Assembly (NCBI GenBank): GCA_002492415.1
Contig: DKYK01000078.1
Location: 27,447 to 38,673, forward strand
Source of the DNA: Christensenella sp. UBA7102
GTDB lineage: Bacteria; Bacillota; Clostridia; Christensenellales; UBA1750
Direction: 5' to 3'
DNA length: 11,227 bases
The position numbers were made by a program, and so were the translations under genes. Under the pieces are notes generated by a model. The model worked only from the letters and a program-made list of their open reading frames with translations. It made no database searches and was not told where the DNA came from. This document shows, in pieces, positions 5,589-11,227 of the stretch (position 1 is the stretch's first letter; each line of letters begins with the position of its first letter).

Positions 5589-7067
5589 CTACAGCCCGCT
5601 GATGCTGATGAACCGCGCGTAGGCCGCGTCCCAGGGCGCCTTGTCTCCGGGCAGCACGGTGCCCGTGTCAAAGGAATCTGCCACCACACGCCGCAGCGCC
5701 CAGATATCCTCCACCAATCCCAGCGCCTTGGCCTGCAGCATCACATTGCCGATGGCCGTCGCCTCCGTGGGGCCCGTCACCACCGGGATGCCCAGCGCCG
5801 ACGCAGTGAATTCGTTGAGCATACCGTTGTTCGCGCCGCCGCCCACGATGTGCAGTGTGCGGATGGCTCTGCCGCGCGCCTGTTCCAGCTTTTCCACCGT
5901 CCAGCGGTACTTGAGCGCCAGCGATTCGTACACTGCGCGCGCGGTCTGGCCCACAGTCTCGGGCACGGGCTGTCCCGTTCTGCGGCAGTAATCCGCAATG
6001 CGCCCCGGCATGTCCCCGGGCGGCGCGAAATCCGGCGCATCTGGATCGAACAGCGAGCGAAACGCTGGCGCCTTCTCCGCTTCCTTCACAATGTCCGCAA
6101 AGGACAGCGCCTGTCCTCTGCGCTCCCATTCGCGCCTGCACTCCTGGATAATCCACAGCCCCATCACGTTTTTGAGTACGCGGATGGTACCATCCACGCC
6201 GCCCTCGTTGGTCAGGTTCGCTGCTTGTGCCCCGGAAGAGATCACGGGCTGCTTCGTCTCCACGCCCACCAGCGACCATGTTCCGCTGGAGATATAAGCA
6301 AAGTCTTCATCCTTTGCCGGCACCGCTGCGACCGCCGAGGCCGTGTCGTGACCCGCCACCGCGACGACGGGTATCTCCCCGATGCCCGTCTCCCGCGCGA
6401 GAGAGGGCAACAGAGTTCCGCGCACCGTACCGGGCTGCGTCACCGGCAGGAGGATATCCGTGGGAATGCCCAGCTTTTTCAGCAGTTCCTCACTCCAGGT
6501 GCGCGTATAGGGCGAGATCATCTGCGACGTGGACGCAATGGTATACTCGCACCCCATCTTCCCCGTCAGCAGATAGGCGAACAGATCGGGCATAAACAGC
6601 ATCTTTTGGGCGATGCCCAGCCGCCCGTCGTCCTCCTGTACCTGCGAAAACAGCTGATAGATCGTGTTGAACTCCATAAACGCAAGCCCTGTGCGCTCGT
6701 AAATCTCCTGCTTGGACACCACGCCGAACGCGCACTGCATCACGCCCTCGGTTCTGATATCACGGTAGTGCACAGGGTTGTCTATGAGCCGCCCCTGTCC
6801 GTCCAGCAGACCGTAGTCCACGCCCCAGGTATCGATGCCCACCGACGCGATGGGTACGCCCGCCAACGCCGCCTTATTTAGCGCGCGTTTGATCTCATAA
6901 AACAGCCGCGGCACATCCCAAACCAAGCGCCCAGCCAACTCCACCGGGTCGTTGGAAAAGCGGTGCAGCTCGCGCAGCGTCAGTTTTCCATTCGCAAGTG
7001 TGCCCAGCATTGCTCGCCCAGACGATGCGCCAAAGTCCATCGCCAGAAAATTGGTCTCTCCCGCCAT
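5589..7067 (-). CDS. rhaB: Rhamnulokinase (FGGY-family carbohydrate kinase)
   Basis: RhaB phosphorylates L-rhamnulose to L-rhamnulose 1-phosphate with ATP, the second step of rhamnose catabolism in the cytoplasm. The 492-residue length fits. Visible features: the N-terminal phosphate-binding loop FGASSGRAM (12-20); GIDTWGVDYGLLD (77-89), followed by DNPVHYRD, typical of rhamnulokinases; the catalytic-base motif GHDTASA with Asp241; SSGTWSLVG (260-268); NLTNEGGVDGT and LKNVMGLWIIQECRR (about 284-312), which are RhaB hallmarks; and the late glycine-rich GGGANN ATP-binding segment. The GGAGGG site at 7075-7080, 7 nt from the ATG, supports the start. It has its own promoter, which overlaps the end of cwlD. 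No rhaA, rhaD, transporter or regulator is visible, so it is an orphan within this window. Another FGGY substrate such as fuculose or xylulose is less likely given the motifs. Confidence 0.93.
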   Translation of the reverse strand: MAGETNFLAMDFGASSGRAMLGTLANGKLTLRELHRFSNDPVELAGRLVWDVPRLFYEIKRALNKAALAGVPIASVGIDTWGVDYGLLDGQGRLIDNPVHYRDIRTEGVMQCAFGVVSKQEIYERTGLAFMEFNTIYQLFSQVQEDDGRLGIAQKMLFMPDLFAYLLTGKMGCEYTIASTSQMISPYTRTWSEELLKKLGIPTDILLPVTQPGTVRGTLLPSLARETGIGEIPVVAVAGHDTASAVAAVPAKDEDFAYISSGTWSLVGVETKQPVISSGAQAANLTNEGGVDGTIRVLKNVMGLWIIQECRREWERRGQALSFADIVKEAEKAPAFRSLFDPDAPDFAPPGDMPGRIADYCRRTGQPVPETVGQTARAVYESLALKYRWTVEKLEQARGRAIRTLHIVGGGANNGMLNEFTASALGIPVVTGPTEATAIGNVMLQAKALGLVEDIWALRRVVADSFDTGTVLPGDKAPWDAAYARFISISGL

Positions 7068-7103
7068 TGTGCGTCCCTCCGCGCTTGTTCCGTATTTTAC
7101 CTT

Positions 7104-7112
7104 ATTATAACA
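7104..7112 (-). promoter_or_regulatory. Extended -10 promoter of rhaB
   Basis: On the minus strand TGT TATAAT (7112-7104) is a perfect -10 with an extended TGn motif. At 17-nt spacing the -35 position (7132-7127, TGTCCA) matches poorly, so the promoter relies on the extended -10 or on an activator. The start would be near 7097, a leader of about 30 nt. The -35 position falls inside the last codons of cwlD. I did not identify a cre site or a rhamnose operator. Confidence 0.7.
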
Positions 7113-7122
7113 CGAACCGCGC

Positions 7123-7830
7123 TCATTGGACAGCGCTTTGTCGGAAATATTCCGTCACGCCCTGCGCCACGGCCTGTGCGATCTTCTGCCGGTATTCGTC
7201 CGTCAGCAGAAGCTGCTCCTCCTGCTTGTTGGACAGGAACCCGCACTCCACCAACACCGAGGGACCGCAGGCATTGAGTATGTAATAGTCCCCGGCGCTG
7301 GCCGTGCGGGTGTGCTCCGGATCCAGATCGTGAAGCGCGCTTTGCACGCACAATGCGAGCGTTCGCCCCGCCGCCTCTCCGTCCTGCATGTAAAATACCT
7401 GCGCGCCGCGCTGGCTTGCATTCGTATACTTGTTCATGTGGATGCTCACCATCGCCTCCACGCCGCCCTCGCGGAATATTTTGAGCCGGTTATCCAACTC
7501 CTTGCGCTTCTTATAACCCGTGGTCTTTTCAGGGTCGATGAGCGCCACGTCCTCCGTACGGGACATCACCACCGTCGCGCCCATTCGCTCCAGCTCCTGC
7601 TGCAGCAGCTGGGCCACCGCCAGGTTAAACTCCTTTTCCGGCACACCGCTCGCCCCCTCGCAGCCGCCGTCATAGCCGCCATGCCCTGCGTCCACGCCGA
7701 CGATCCGCCCCTGCAGCGGGCGCGACGCAAATTGCGGACTGAATGCTTCTGTGTTGTGCGCCGCTTCCATCGCCAGAAATCCAGTCAGCCCCACCAGCAG
7801 TACGACCACCGCCGCCCATTGTTTGTACAT
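7123..7830 (-). CDS. cwlD: N-acetylmuramoyl-L-alanine amidase, CwlD-type (spore cortex maturation)
   Basis: CwlD removes the peptide from muramic acid in spore peptidoglycan so that PdaA can form muramic delta-lactam, the mark read by cortex-lytic enzymes at germination. The 235-residue length matches CwlD (about 237). A hydrophobic N-terminal anchor covers residues 5-21, and the amidase_3 domain follows from about 42. Zinc ligands are His50 in DAGHGGYDGG, Glu65 in PEKEFNL and His131 in VSIHMN; the catalytic Glu195 lies in LVECGFLSN. The segment TTGYKKRKELDNR (103-115) is similar to the equivalent CwlD stretch and separates it from short vegetative amidases. The GGAGGG site at 7838-7843 lies 7 nt from the ATG. 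It is a stand-alone gene behind a 349-bp gap with a candidate sigma-E promoter. A general cell-wall amidase remains possible but is less likely. Confidence 0.87.
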   Translation of the reverse strand: MYKQWAAVVVLLVGLTGFLAMEAAHNTEAFSPQFASRPLQGRIVGVDAGHGGYDGGCEGASGVPEKEFNLAVAQLLQQELERMGATVVMSRTEDVALIDPEKTTGYKKRKELDNRLKIFREGGVEAMVSIHMNKYTNASQRGAQVFYMQDGEAAGRTLALCVQSALHDLDPEHTRTASAGDYYILNACGPSVLVECGFLSNKQEEQLLLTDEYRQKIAQAVAQGVTEYFRQSAVQ

Positions 7831-7873
7831 TCTTCATCCCTCCAAAGTTGGGCGTATCCGTTCGCCTATGCTA

Positions 7874-7902
7874 ATTTTATGCGGCGTTTTGTTCAATTAT
7901 GT
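7874..7902 (-). promoter_or_regulatory. Candidate sigma-E-type (sporulation) promoter for cwlD
   Basis: On the minus strand ACATAAT (7902-7896) is followed, after 14 nt, by CATAAAAT (7881-7874). Sigma-E promoters have an ATA-containing -35 and a CATACAAT-like -10 at 13-15 nt spacing, so the fit is good at one mismatch in the -10. The predicted start near 7868 gives a leader of about 38 nt. No convincing sigma-A promoter was found in the same stretch. CwlD is made during sporulation in Bacillus, which agrees. Confidence 0.45.
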
Positions 7903-7933
7903 CCCCTTTATATCCGAACATTTCTGCATATTT

Positions 7934-7961
7934 CATCAATAAATACGGGTATTTTTTGATG
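7934..7961. repeat. 28-bp imperfect palindrome beside the DnaA-box cluster
   Basis: CATCAATAAATAC (7934-7946) and GTATTTTTTGATG (7949-7961) are reverse complements with one mismatch in 13 positions, separated by only GG. The two-base centre is too short for an RNA hairpin loop without opening some pairs, so a DNA-level role is more likely: a dimeric-protein operator or an easily opened AT-rich segment. It directly abuts the first DnaA box at 7962. Confidence 0.6.
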
Positions 7962-8033
7962 TTATCCACATTGTCCACAAAGTTATCCACATATAAAAAC
8001 GCTGTTTTGGCACCTTTAACCGTCTTTTCCACA
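7962..8033 (+). promoter_or_regulatory. Cluster of four DnaA-box-like 9-mers
   Basis: Two exact copies of the DnaA-box consensus TTATCCACA (7962-7970 and 7983-7991) and two one-mismatch copies, TTGTCCACA (7971-7979) and TTTTCCACA (8025-8033), all face the same way. Start-to-start distances are 9, 12 and 42 bp. Three boxes within 30 bp is far above chance. The flank is AT-rich, with a palindrome on one side and ATATAAAA on the other. No dnaA, dnaN, rpmH or gyr gene is nearby, so this is not an ordinary oriC. A DnaA-titrating or DnaA-reactivating site (as datA and DARS are in E. coli), or a DnaA-controlled promoter for cwlD, is possible. The rest of the gap (8034-8158) shows nothing I can name. 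Confidence 0.62.
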
Positions 8034-8158
8034 ACGTTCGATCCTTTCCTCCGTGGAAATCGTGAATGATACACGTTCGGCCTTCCCCGTGCGGCGGCTT
8101 TTGTCAAACATTATTTTTTCTGCGCGGCACGCTTTCTTTTTCGACGGTTTTTAGACCT

Positions 8159-8195
8159 AAAAATAGCACCGTCCTCCCTTTACAGAGAATGGTGC
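8159..8195 (-). terminator. Intrinsic terminator after the GNAT gene
   Basis: On the minus strand GCACC (8195-8191) pairs with GGTGC (8170-8166). Inside it, after an A-C mismatch, TTCTC pairs with GAGGA, leaving an 8-nt loop, and the stem is followed by TATTTTTA (8165-8158). The hairpin includes the stop codon of the acetyltransferase gene (8182-8180). It ends the prfB -> DUF1461 -> tsaD -> GNAT transcript and separates it from cwlD. Confidence 0.7.
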
Positions 8196-8746
8196 CTATA
8201 TTCCTCTCTTGTCAGTCTCCAGTGCAACTCATGACGCGCGCCGTGTTGCCTTGGGTCGACGAGCACAAAGCCCTGCCGCTTCCACAGCTTACAGGAACGG
8301 ACATTGTAATCCTCACAGATGCAGTGCAGCACGTCCACATCCTGCTTGTCAAACGCGAAGTCCAGCATTAACGATAGCATGCGCGTGCCCACGCCCCTGC
8401 CCCACCAGCGCTTTTCGCCGATGGTCACGTCGATGCGCCGCACATCCGCGTCCGGCGGGTACAGCGCGCGTACTTCTGGAAGGTTCATTTTCTGGAGCCA
8501 GCAATCTCCAACGAACTCGCCTTCTACTTCGATGGCGAAACACAGTGCGTGTTGTGAGATCTGTCGGTACATCCCGTCGACCTCCTCCGGCGTCATGGGT
8601 TTGGGGTTCTCCTCCCCTTCCGTCCAGTAGAGCACCTCGGGATCTGCGTTCCAGCGATAGAGCAAGGGCAAATCCGCATCCGTCAACGGCCGCAGCGTGA
8701 TACAGCCCTCCCGCAACACATAATCATGCGTCCTCAAAACGCCCAT
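8180..8746 (-). CDS. GNAT-family N-acetyltransferase, substrate unknown
   Basis: The 188-residue product has the GNAT acetyl-CoA fold. An N-terminal RPLTDADLPLLYRW (19-32) begins the domain, as in RimJ/RimL and AAC(6')-like members. The acetyl-CoA pyrophosphate-binding loop is RWWGRGVGT (113-121), and a C-terminal NVRSCKLWKRQGF contains the usual Asn and late hydrophobic motif. The length exceeds that of RimI (about 150), and the Trp-rich start resembles aminoglycoside 6'-acetyltransferases. I would therefore not call it rimI, although rimI is a common neighbour of tsaD. The ATG at 8746 lies 4 nt after the tsaD stop, with an AGGGGTG site inside the end of tsaD, so it is translationally coupled to tsaD. 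An intrinsic terminator overlaps its end. Acceptor could be a ribosomal protein, a small molecule or an aminoglycoside; the sequence does not decide. Confidence 0.85.
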   Translation of the reverse strand: MGVLRTHDYVLREGCITLRPLTDADLPLLYRWNADPEVLYWTEGEENPKPMTPEEVDGMYRQISQHALCFAIEVEGEFVGDCWLQKMNLPEVRALYPPDADVRRIDVTIGEKRWWGRGVGTRMLSLMLDFAFDKQDVDVLHCICEDYNVRSCKLWKRQGFVLVDPRQHGARHELHWRLTREEYRHHSL

Positions 8747-8750
8747 ACCT

Positions 8751-9809
8751 TCACCCCTTTGGCAACGATACCGACGGCACGGCGTTGAGCGTCATGTCGG
8801 CAAAACAACCCTTCAGATAGCGATAATAGCCCGCACAGCCAATCATCGCGGCATTGTCCGTGCACAGCACGGGTGGGGGCAGGAACACCCGCGCGCCGCA
8901 GCGTTGTGCGGCCTCATTCGCCCGGGAGCGCAGTAGCGAATTGCAGGCCACGCCGCCGGCCAGCACCAGCTTTTTCAGTCCCGTGTCGCGAAGCGCCAGC
9001 TCAGCCTTGTCGATGAGCTGATCCACCACCGCCCTGCGGAAGGACGCGGCGACGTCCGCGTCGGACAGCTGTACGCCCTGCTTTTGCGCGCGCGCCACAG
9101 CCTGCAGCAGTGCGGTTTTAAGCCCGCTAAAGGAGTAATTGTACCCATCCTGCCGGGCCTTGGGCAGCAGCAGCGCGCGGTCATCTCCCTGCTGCGCCAG
9201 CTTATCGATGGTGGGGCCGCCAGGATAGGGCAGCCCCAGCACGCGAGCAGCCTTATCGAAGGCTTCGCCCGCGGCATCATCCCGCGTACGGCCGAGAATC
9301 TCATGGCAGCCATAATCACTCACCCGCACCAGGTGGCTGTGTCCACCCGATACCACCAGCGCGATAAACGGCGGCTCCAATTCCGGATGCGCGATGTACG
9401 CGGCGGAAATGTGCCCTTCAATGTGATGCACCGGCACCAGCGGCAGCCCATAACGATACGCAAACCCCTTCGCATAGGACACACCGCACAGCAGCGCACC
9501 CACCAGTCCCGGTCCGTAGGTCACGGCAACCGCATCCAAATCATCAGGCTGCGTTTTCGCCTGCTCCAGCGCCTGCGCCACTGCGCCCGTCATGGCCTCC
9601 ACATGCGCGCGGGAAGCGATTTCCGGCACCACGCCGCCGTAGAGCGCATGTGTCTCCACCTGCGAGGCGATCACCAGCGACTGCACCTGCCGTCCGCACA
9701 GCACAGCCGCCGACGTCTCGTCGCACGAGGACTCGATGGCCAGAATGCGAATATCCTTCCGGCCCTGCGCTTGCGTCAGGCGCAGGGCGATCCGTTCAGC
9801 GTAGCTCAT
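8751..9809 (-). CDS. tsaD: tRNA N6-adenosine threonylcarbamoyltransferase TsaD
   Basis: TsaD (Kae1/YgjD family) transfers the threonylcarbamoyl group to A37 of tRNAs reading ANN codons, together with TsaB and TsaE, making t6A. The 352-residue product carries LAIESSCDETSAAV (23-36), GGVVPEIASRAHVE (58-71), the iron-binding HHIEGH (His129, His133), VVSGGHSHL, AAGEAFDKAARVLGLPYPGGP, SFSGLKTA, AGGVACN, and CTDNAAM with the third metal ligand Asp318. Relative to many homologues it has about 15-20 extra N-terminal residues. No other start codon lies between, and GAGG at 9817-9820 is 7 nt from the ATG, so the start stands. The ATG overlaps the TGA of the upstream gene (ATGA), indicating translational coupling. 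Neither tsaB nor tsaE is in the window. Confidence 0.97.
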   Translation of the reverse strand: MSYAERIALRLTQAQGRKDIRILAIESSCDETSAAVLCGRQVQSLVIASQVETHALYGGVVPEIASRAHVEAMTGAVAQALEQAKTQPDDLDAVAVTYGPGLVGALLCGVSYAKGFAYRYGLPLVPVHHIEGHISAAYIAHPELEPPFIALVVSGGHSHLVRVSDYGCHEILGRTRDDAAGEAFDKAARVLGLPYPGGPTIDKLAQQGDDRALLLPKARQDGYNYSFSGLKTALLQAVARAQKQGVQLSDADVAASFRRAVVDQLIDKAELALRDTGLKKLVLAGGVACNSLLRSRANEAAQRCGARVFLPPPVLCTDNAAMIGCAGYYRYLKGCFADMTLNAVPSVSLPKG

Positions 9810-11062
9810 TTTTCATCCTCATTGCGATCCTTGGGGAAGCCCTTCATCAGCTCGTCCATCTGCTGCAGCAACTCCTCTGGCGAAGGGGCGGGCTCCACAA
9901 TGCGCGAACGCAGCTCCGGCATGGGAAAATCTTCCCCAAGTTCTACGTCTGCCCGGATGGATCTCTCCGCCTTCTCCCGCGTACCGGTCCCGCCAATGGC
10001 GAAGATCAACTGGCCCGGCGTGCTGGTCAGCGACAGATGCGGCTTGCTCTCGGGATCCACCACCAACACCATCTGTCCATCTTCGCTCTGCTCCACCTTC
10101 ATGTCCAGCTTCATCTCAAAGCGCACGGACAGTGCGCCATTCTGTGCTTGCAGCGGCTCTTCCGTTCGACGCGCGGCGGGACGGGATGTTGCAGGCTCGG
10201 ACTGCGCCAGGTTCGCGATGGGCAATTCCTCGTCCTCGCCATCGTCTTCCAGGCCCATCCGCGCGAAGATCTCGCTCGCATCGGGCCGCTCTTCCTTTTT
10301 GCCCTGCTCAATTTTATAGAAATTGTCACCCTTTGCGCTGCCTACGCGCGTCAGTGGCCAGGCTTCCTCCTCGGCCTTGCGTTTGAAGCAGATCATCGTC
10401 ACGGCAATGGCCGCGGTCAGCACAAACCCCACCGCAAACAGGATCGCGATCAGCGACGCGCAGTCTACGAAGAAGGGCTCGGGCACCATCTGAATCAACA
10501 TATCGTCGGCGTCCAGCAGCCACAGATCATTGGTGAAGAAGATCTGGTGAAACTTGACAAACACCGCAGTGAAGTCCTGCATCGCCAACAGCACCACGAC
10601 GCCCACCGCCACAAACAGCAGCGCCGCACCTGCAAGATAACCGATTCCGCAGGCGCGCAGGCCGTCCTTTTCCTTTTTTGCCAGCAGCACTGCGCCCACC
10701 CAGGCCACAGCGCCCAACACGGCAAAGCCGAACATCGCATAGCGTGCCAATTCGATCAGGCCGCGCACATCCACCATGTGGTCCTTTTCCCGCTGCGAAA
10801 ACACCTCGCGCAGCTGGCCGCCAATCTCCACCTGCATGTCCAGCGAATCACGGCTGCCCCACAGGTATCCCAGCAGTCCGCGGGTCACAAGCATCAGATT
10901 TTCCTCGGAGATGCCAATGGCGGCGGCGTTGTCGTACTTTTGATATTCGCGCTCATAAAACGCAGTGGACGTGGTGCAGATAAACACGCCCCCAAGCAGC
11001 ATGGCCAACAGCAGCAGCCACGCGGCCGCTCCGGAAAGGATCGCGGCAACTGTCTTTTTCAT
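9806..11062 (-). CDS. DUF1461 (TIGR01906-like) integral membrane protein with long C-terminal soluble tail
   Basis: The first 230 of 418 residues match what I know of the DUF1461 family. Membrane segments are at about 6-29, 106-128, 138-161 and 203-226. Between the first and second lies an external loop with the family motif HMVDVRGL (95-102). FHQIFFTNDLWLL (171-183) and VPEPFFVD (193-200) are also characteristic. The family function is unknown. Residues 230-418 form a charged cytoplasmic tail, unusual for a family typically a little over 200 residues long. It has a low-complexity linker (about 255-310), a probable beta-rich block (FEMKLDMKVEQS to SLTSTPGQLIFAIGG) and an acidic helical end. 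The start has a GGGAG site 10 nt away; the gene follows prfB by 27 bp and overlaps tsaD by 4 bp. No promoter was seen, so co-transcription is likely. Confidence 0.8.
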   Translation of the reverse strand: MKKTVAAILSGAAAWLLLLAMLLGGVFICTTSTAFYEREYQKYDNAAAIGISEENLMLVTRGLLGYLWGSRDSLDMQVEIGGQLREVFSQREKDHMVDVRGLIELARYAMFGFAVLGAVAWVGAVLLAKKEKDGLRACGIGYLAGAALLFVAVGVVVLLAMQDFTAVFVKFHQIFFTNDLWLLDADDMLIQMVPEPFFVDCASLIAILFAVGFVLTAAIAVTMICFKRKAEEEAWPLTRVGSAKGDNFYKIEQGKKEERPDASEIFARMGLEDDGEDEELPIANLAQSEPATSRPAARRTEEPLQAQNGALSVRFEMKLDMKVEQSEDGQMVLVVDPESKPHLSLTSTPGQLIFAIGGTGTREKAERSIRADVELGEDFPMPELRSRIVEPAPSPEELLQQMDELMKGFPKDRNEDEK

Positions 11063-11089
11063 CTGTCTTCGTCTCCCGGCTTCTGTATT

Positions 11090-11227
11090 TTACAGCATCT
11101 GCAAATAGGCCGTGATAAAACCGTCCAAGTCACCGTCCATCACGCTTGCGGTGGAGTTGACCTCATAGCCCGTGCGATGATCCTTGACCATCGTGTAGGG
11201 GTGGAACACGTAGGAGCGGATCTGGCT
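11090..11227 (-). CDS. prfB: Peptide chain release factor 2, C-terminal 45 residues (cut by window edge)
   Basis: RF2 terminates translation at UGA and UAA. Only the end is present: the minus strand from 11227 reads SQIRSYVFHPYTMVKDHRTG and continues through VNSTASVMDGDLDGFI to a TAA at 11092-11090. The IRSYVFHPY...VKDHRT segment is a well-conserved part of RF2 domain 3 and, with VMDGDLDGFI, separates RF2 from RF1. The GGQ motif and the usual +1 frameshift site lie outside the window. The next gene starts 27 bp later with no terminator between, so they probably share a transcript. Confidence 0.92.
   Translation of the reverse strand, partial: SQIRSYVFHPYTMVKDHRTGYEVNSTASVMDGDLDGFITAYLQML

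Noticed and set aside
5526..6881. Long plus-strand frame of 451 codons opposite rhaB
   Set aside because: It is an antisense shadow of a GC-rich gene, with low-complexity His/Arg-rich translation and no family motifs; rhaB on the other strand is certain.
7934..8033. Chromosomal replication origin (oriC)
   Set aside because: The DnaA boxes are real, but no dnaA, dnaN, recF, gyrB or rpmH is nearby and only one AT-rich segment is present. Kept as a DnaA-box cluster of unknown role.
7877..8107. 76-codon minus-strand frame in the gap upstream of cwlD, starting at TTG
   Set aside because: It has no well-placed ribosome binding site at the TTG. Its VDNFVDNVDN stretch is simply the reverse strand of the repeated DnaA boxes (TGTGGATAA). 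A shorter GTG-started version of about 51 codons is conceivable but unsupported.
8105..8152. TTGACA on the minus strand near 8107 as a cwlD promoter
   Set aside because: The -35 is perfect, but the nearest good -10 (TATCAT) is 30 nt away, too far for a sigma-A promoter.
9084..10319. Plus-strand frame of 411 codons across tsaD and the DUF1461 gene
   Set aside because: It spans the junction of two well-supported minus-strand genes, shows no recognisable domain and has no ribosome binding site.

Overview
The window looks like chromosomal DNA of a GC-rich (roughly 55-60% by eye), spore-forming member of the Bacillota, probably class Clostridia. The reasons are: the tig-clpP-clpX order; Shine-Dalgarno sites of the GGAGG type before almost every gene; sigma-A promoters with extended -10 (TGn) motifs; a CwlD-type germination amidase; and an Lsa/CplR-like ABC-F protein. 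Genus cannot be fixed from the sequence alone. No insertion sequence, CRISPR array, tRNA or rRNA was seen.

Layout. Positions 1-2667 (minus strand) carry the protein quality-control cluster tig -> clpP -> clpX (clpX runs off the left edge), driven by a promoter at 2740-2768. Divergent from it, 2893-3321 (plus) encodes a cysteine-rich 142-residue protein of unknown function. Its stop codon overlaps a near-consensus sigma-A promoter (3318-3346), which starts a structured leader of about 220 nt (3353-3574). The leader holds a 6-codon leader peptide, a hairpin, and a strong intrinsic terminator just before an ABC-F ribosome-protection ATPase (3575-5149). This is the most interesting system here: it has the architecture of a drug-inducible, ribosome-mediated attenuator. 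A second reading frame in the leader overlaps the leader-peptide stop and runs without interruption into the ABC-F gene.

From 5162 rightwards all genes are on the minus strand. Reading in transcription order from the right edge: prfB (partial, release factor 2), a DUF1461-type membrane protein with an unusually long soluble tail, tsaD, and a GNAT acetyltransferase. These are tightly packed or overlapping and end at an intrinsic terminator (8159-8195). Then comes a 349-bp gap (7831-8179) with four same-orientation DnaA-box-like 9-mers and a 28-bp imperfect palindrome, followed by cwlD with a possible sigma-E-type promoter. An orphan rhamnulokinase gene (rhaB) follows with its own extended -10 promoter. 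Last is a small gene that reads as one 115-residue protein interrupted by a single in-frame TAG.

How the genes fit together: trigger factor and ClpXP handle nascent and damaged proteins; RF2, TsaD (tRNA t6A) and the ABC-F factor all act on translation; CwlD prepares the spore cortex for germination; RhaB phosphorylates L-rhamnulose, although no other rhamnose gene is visible here.
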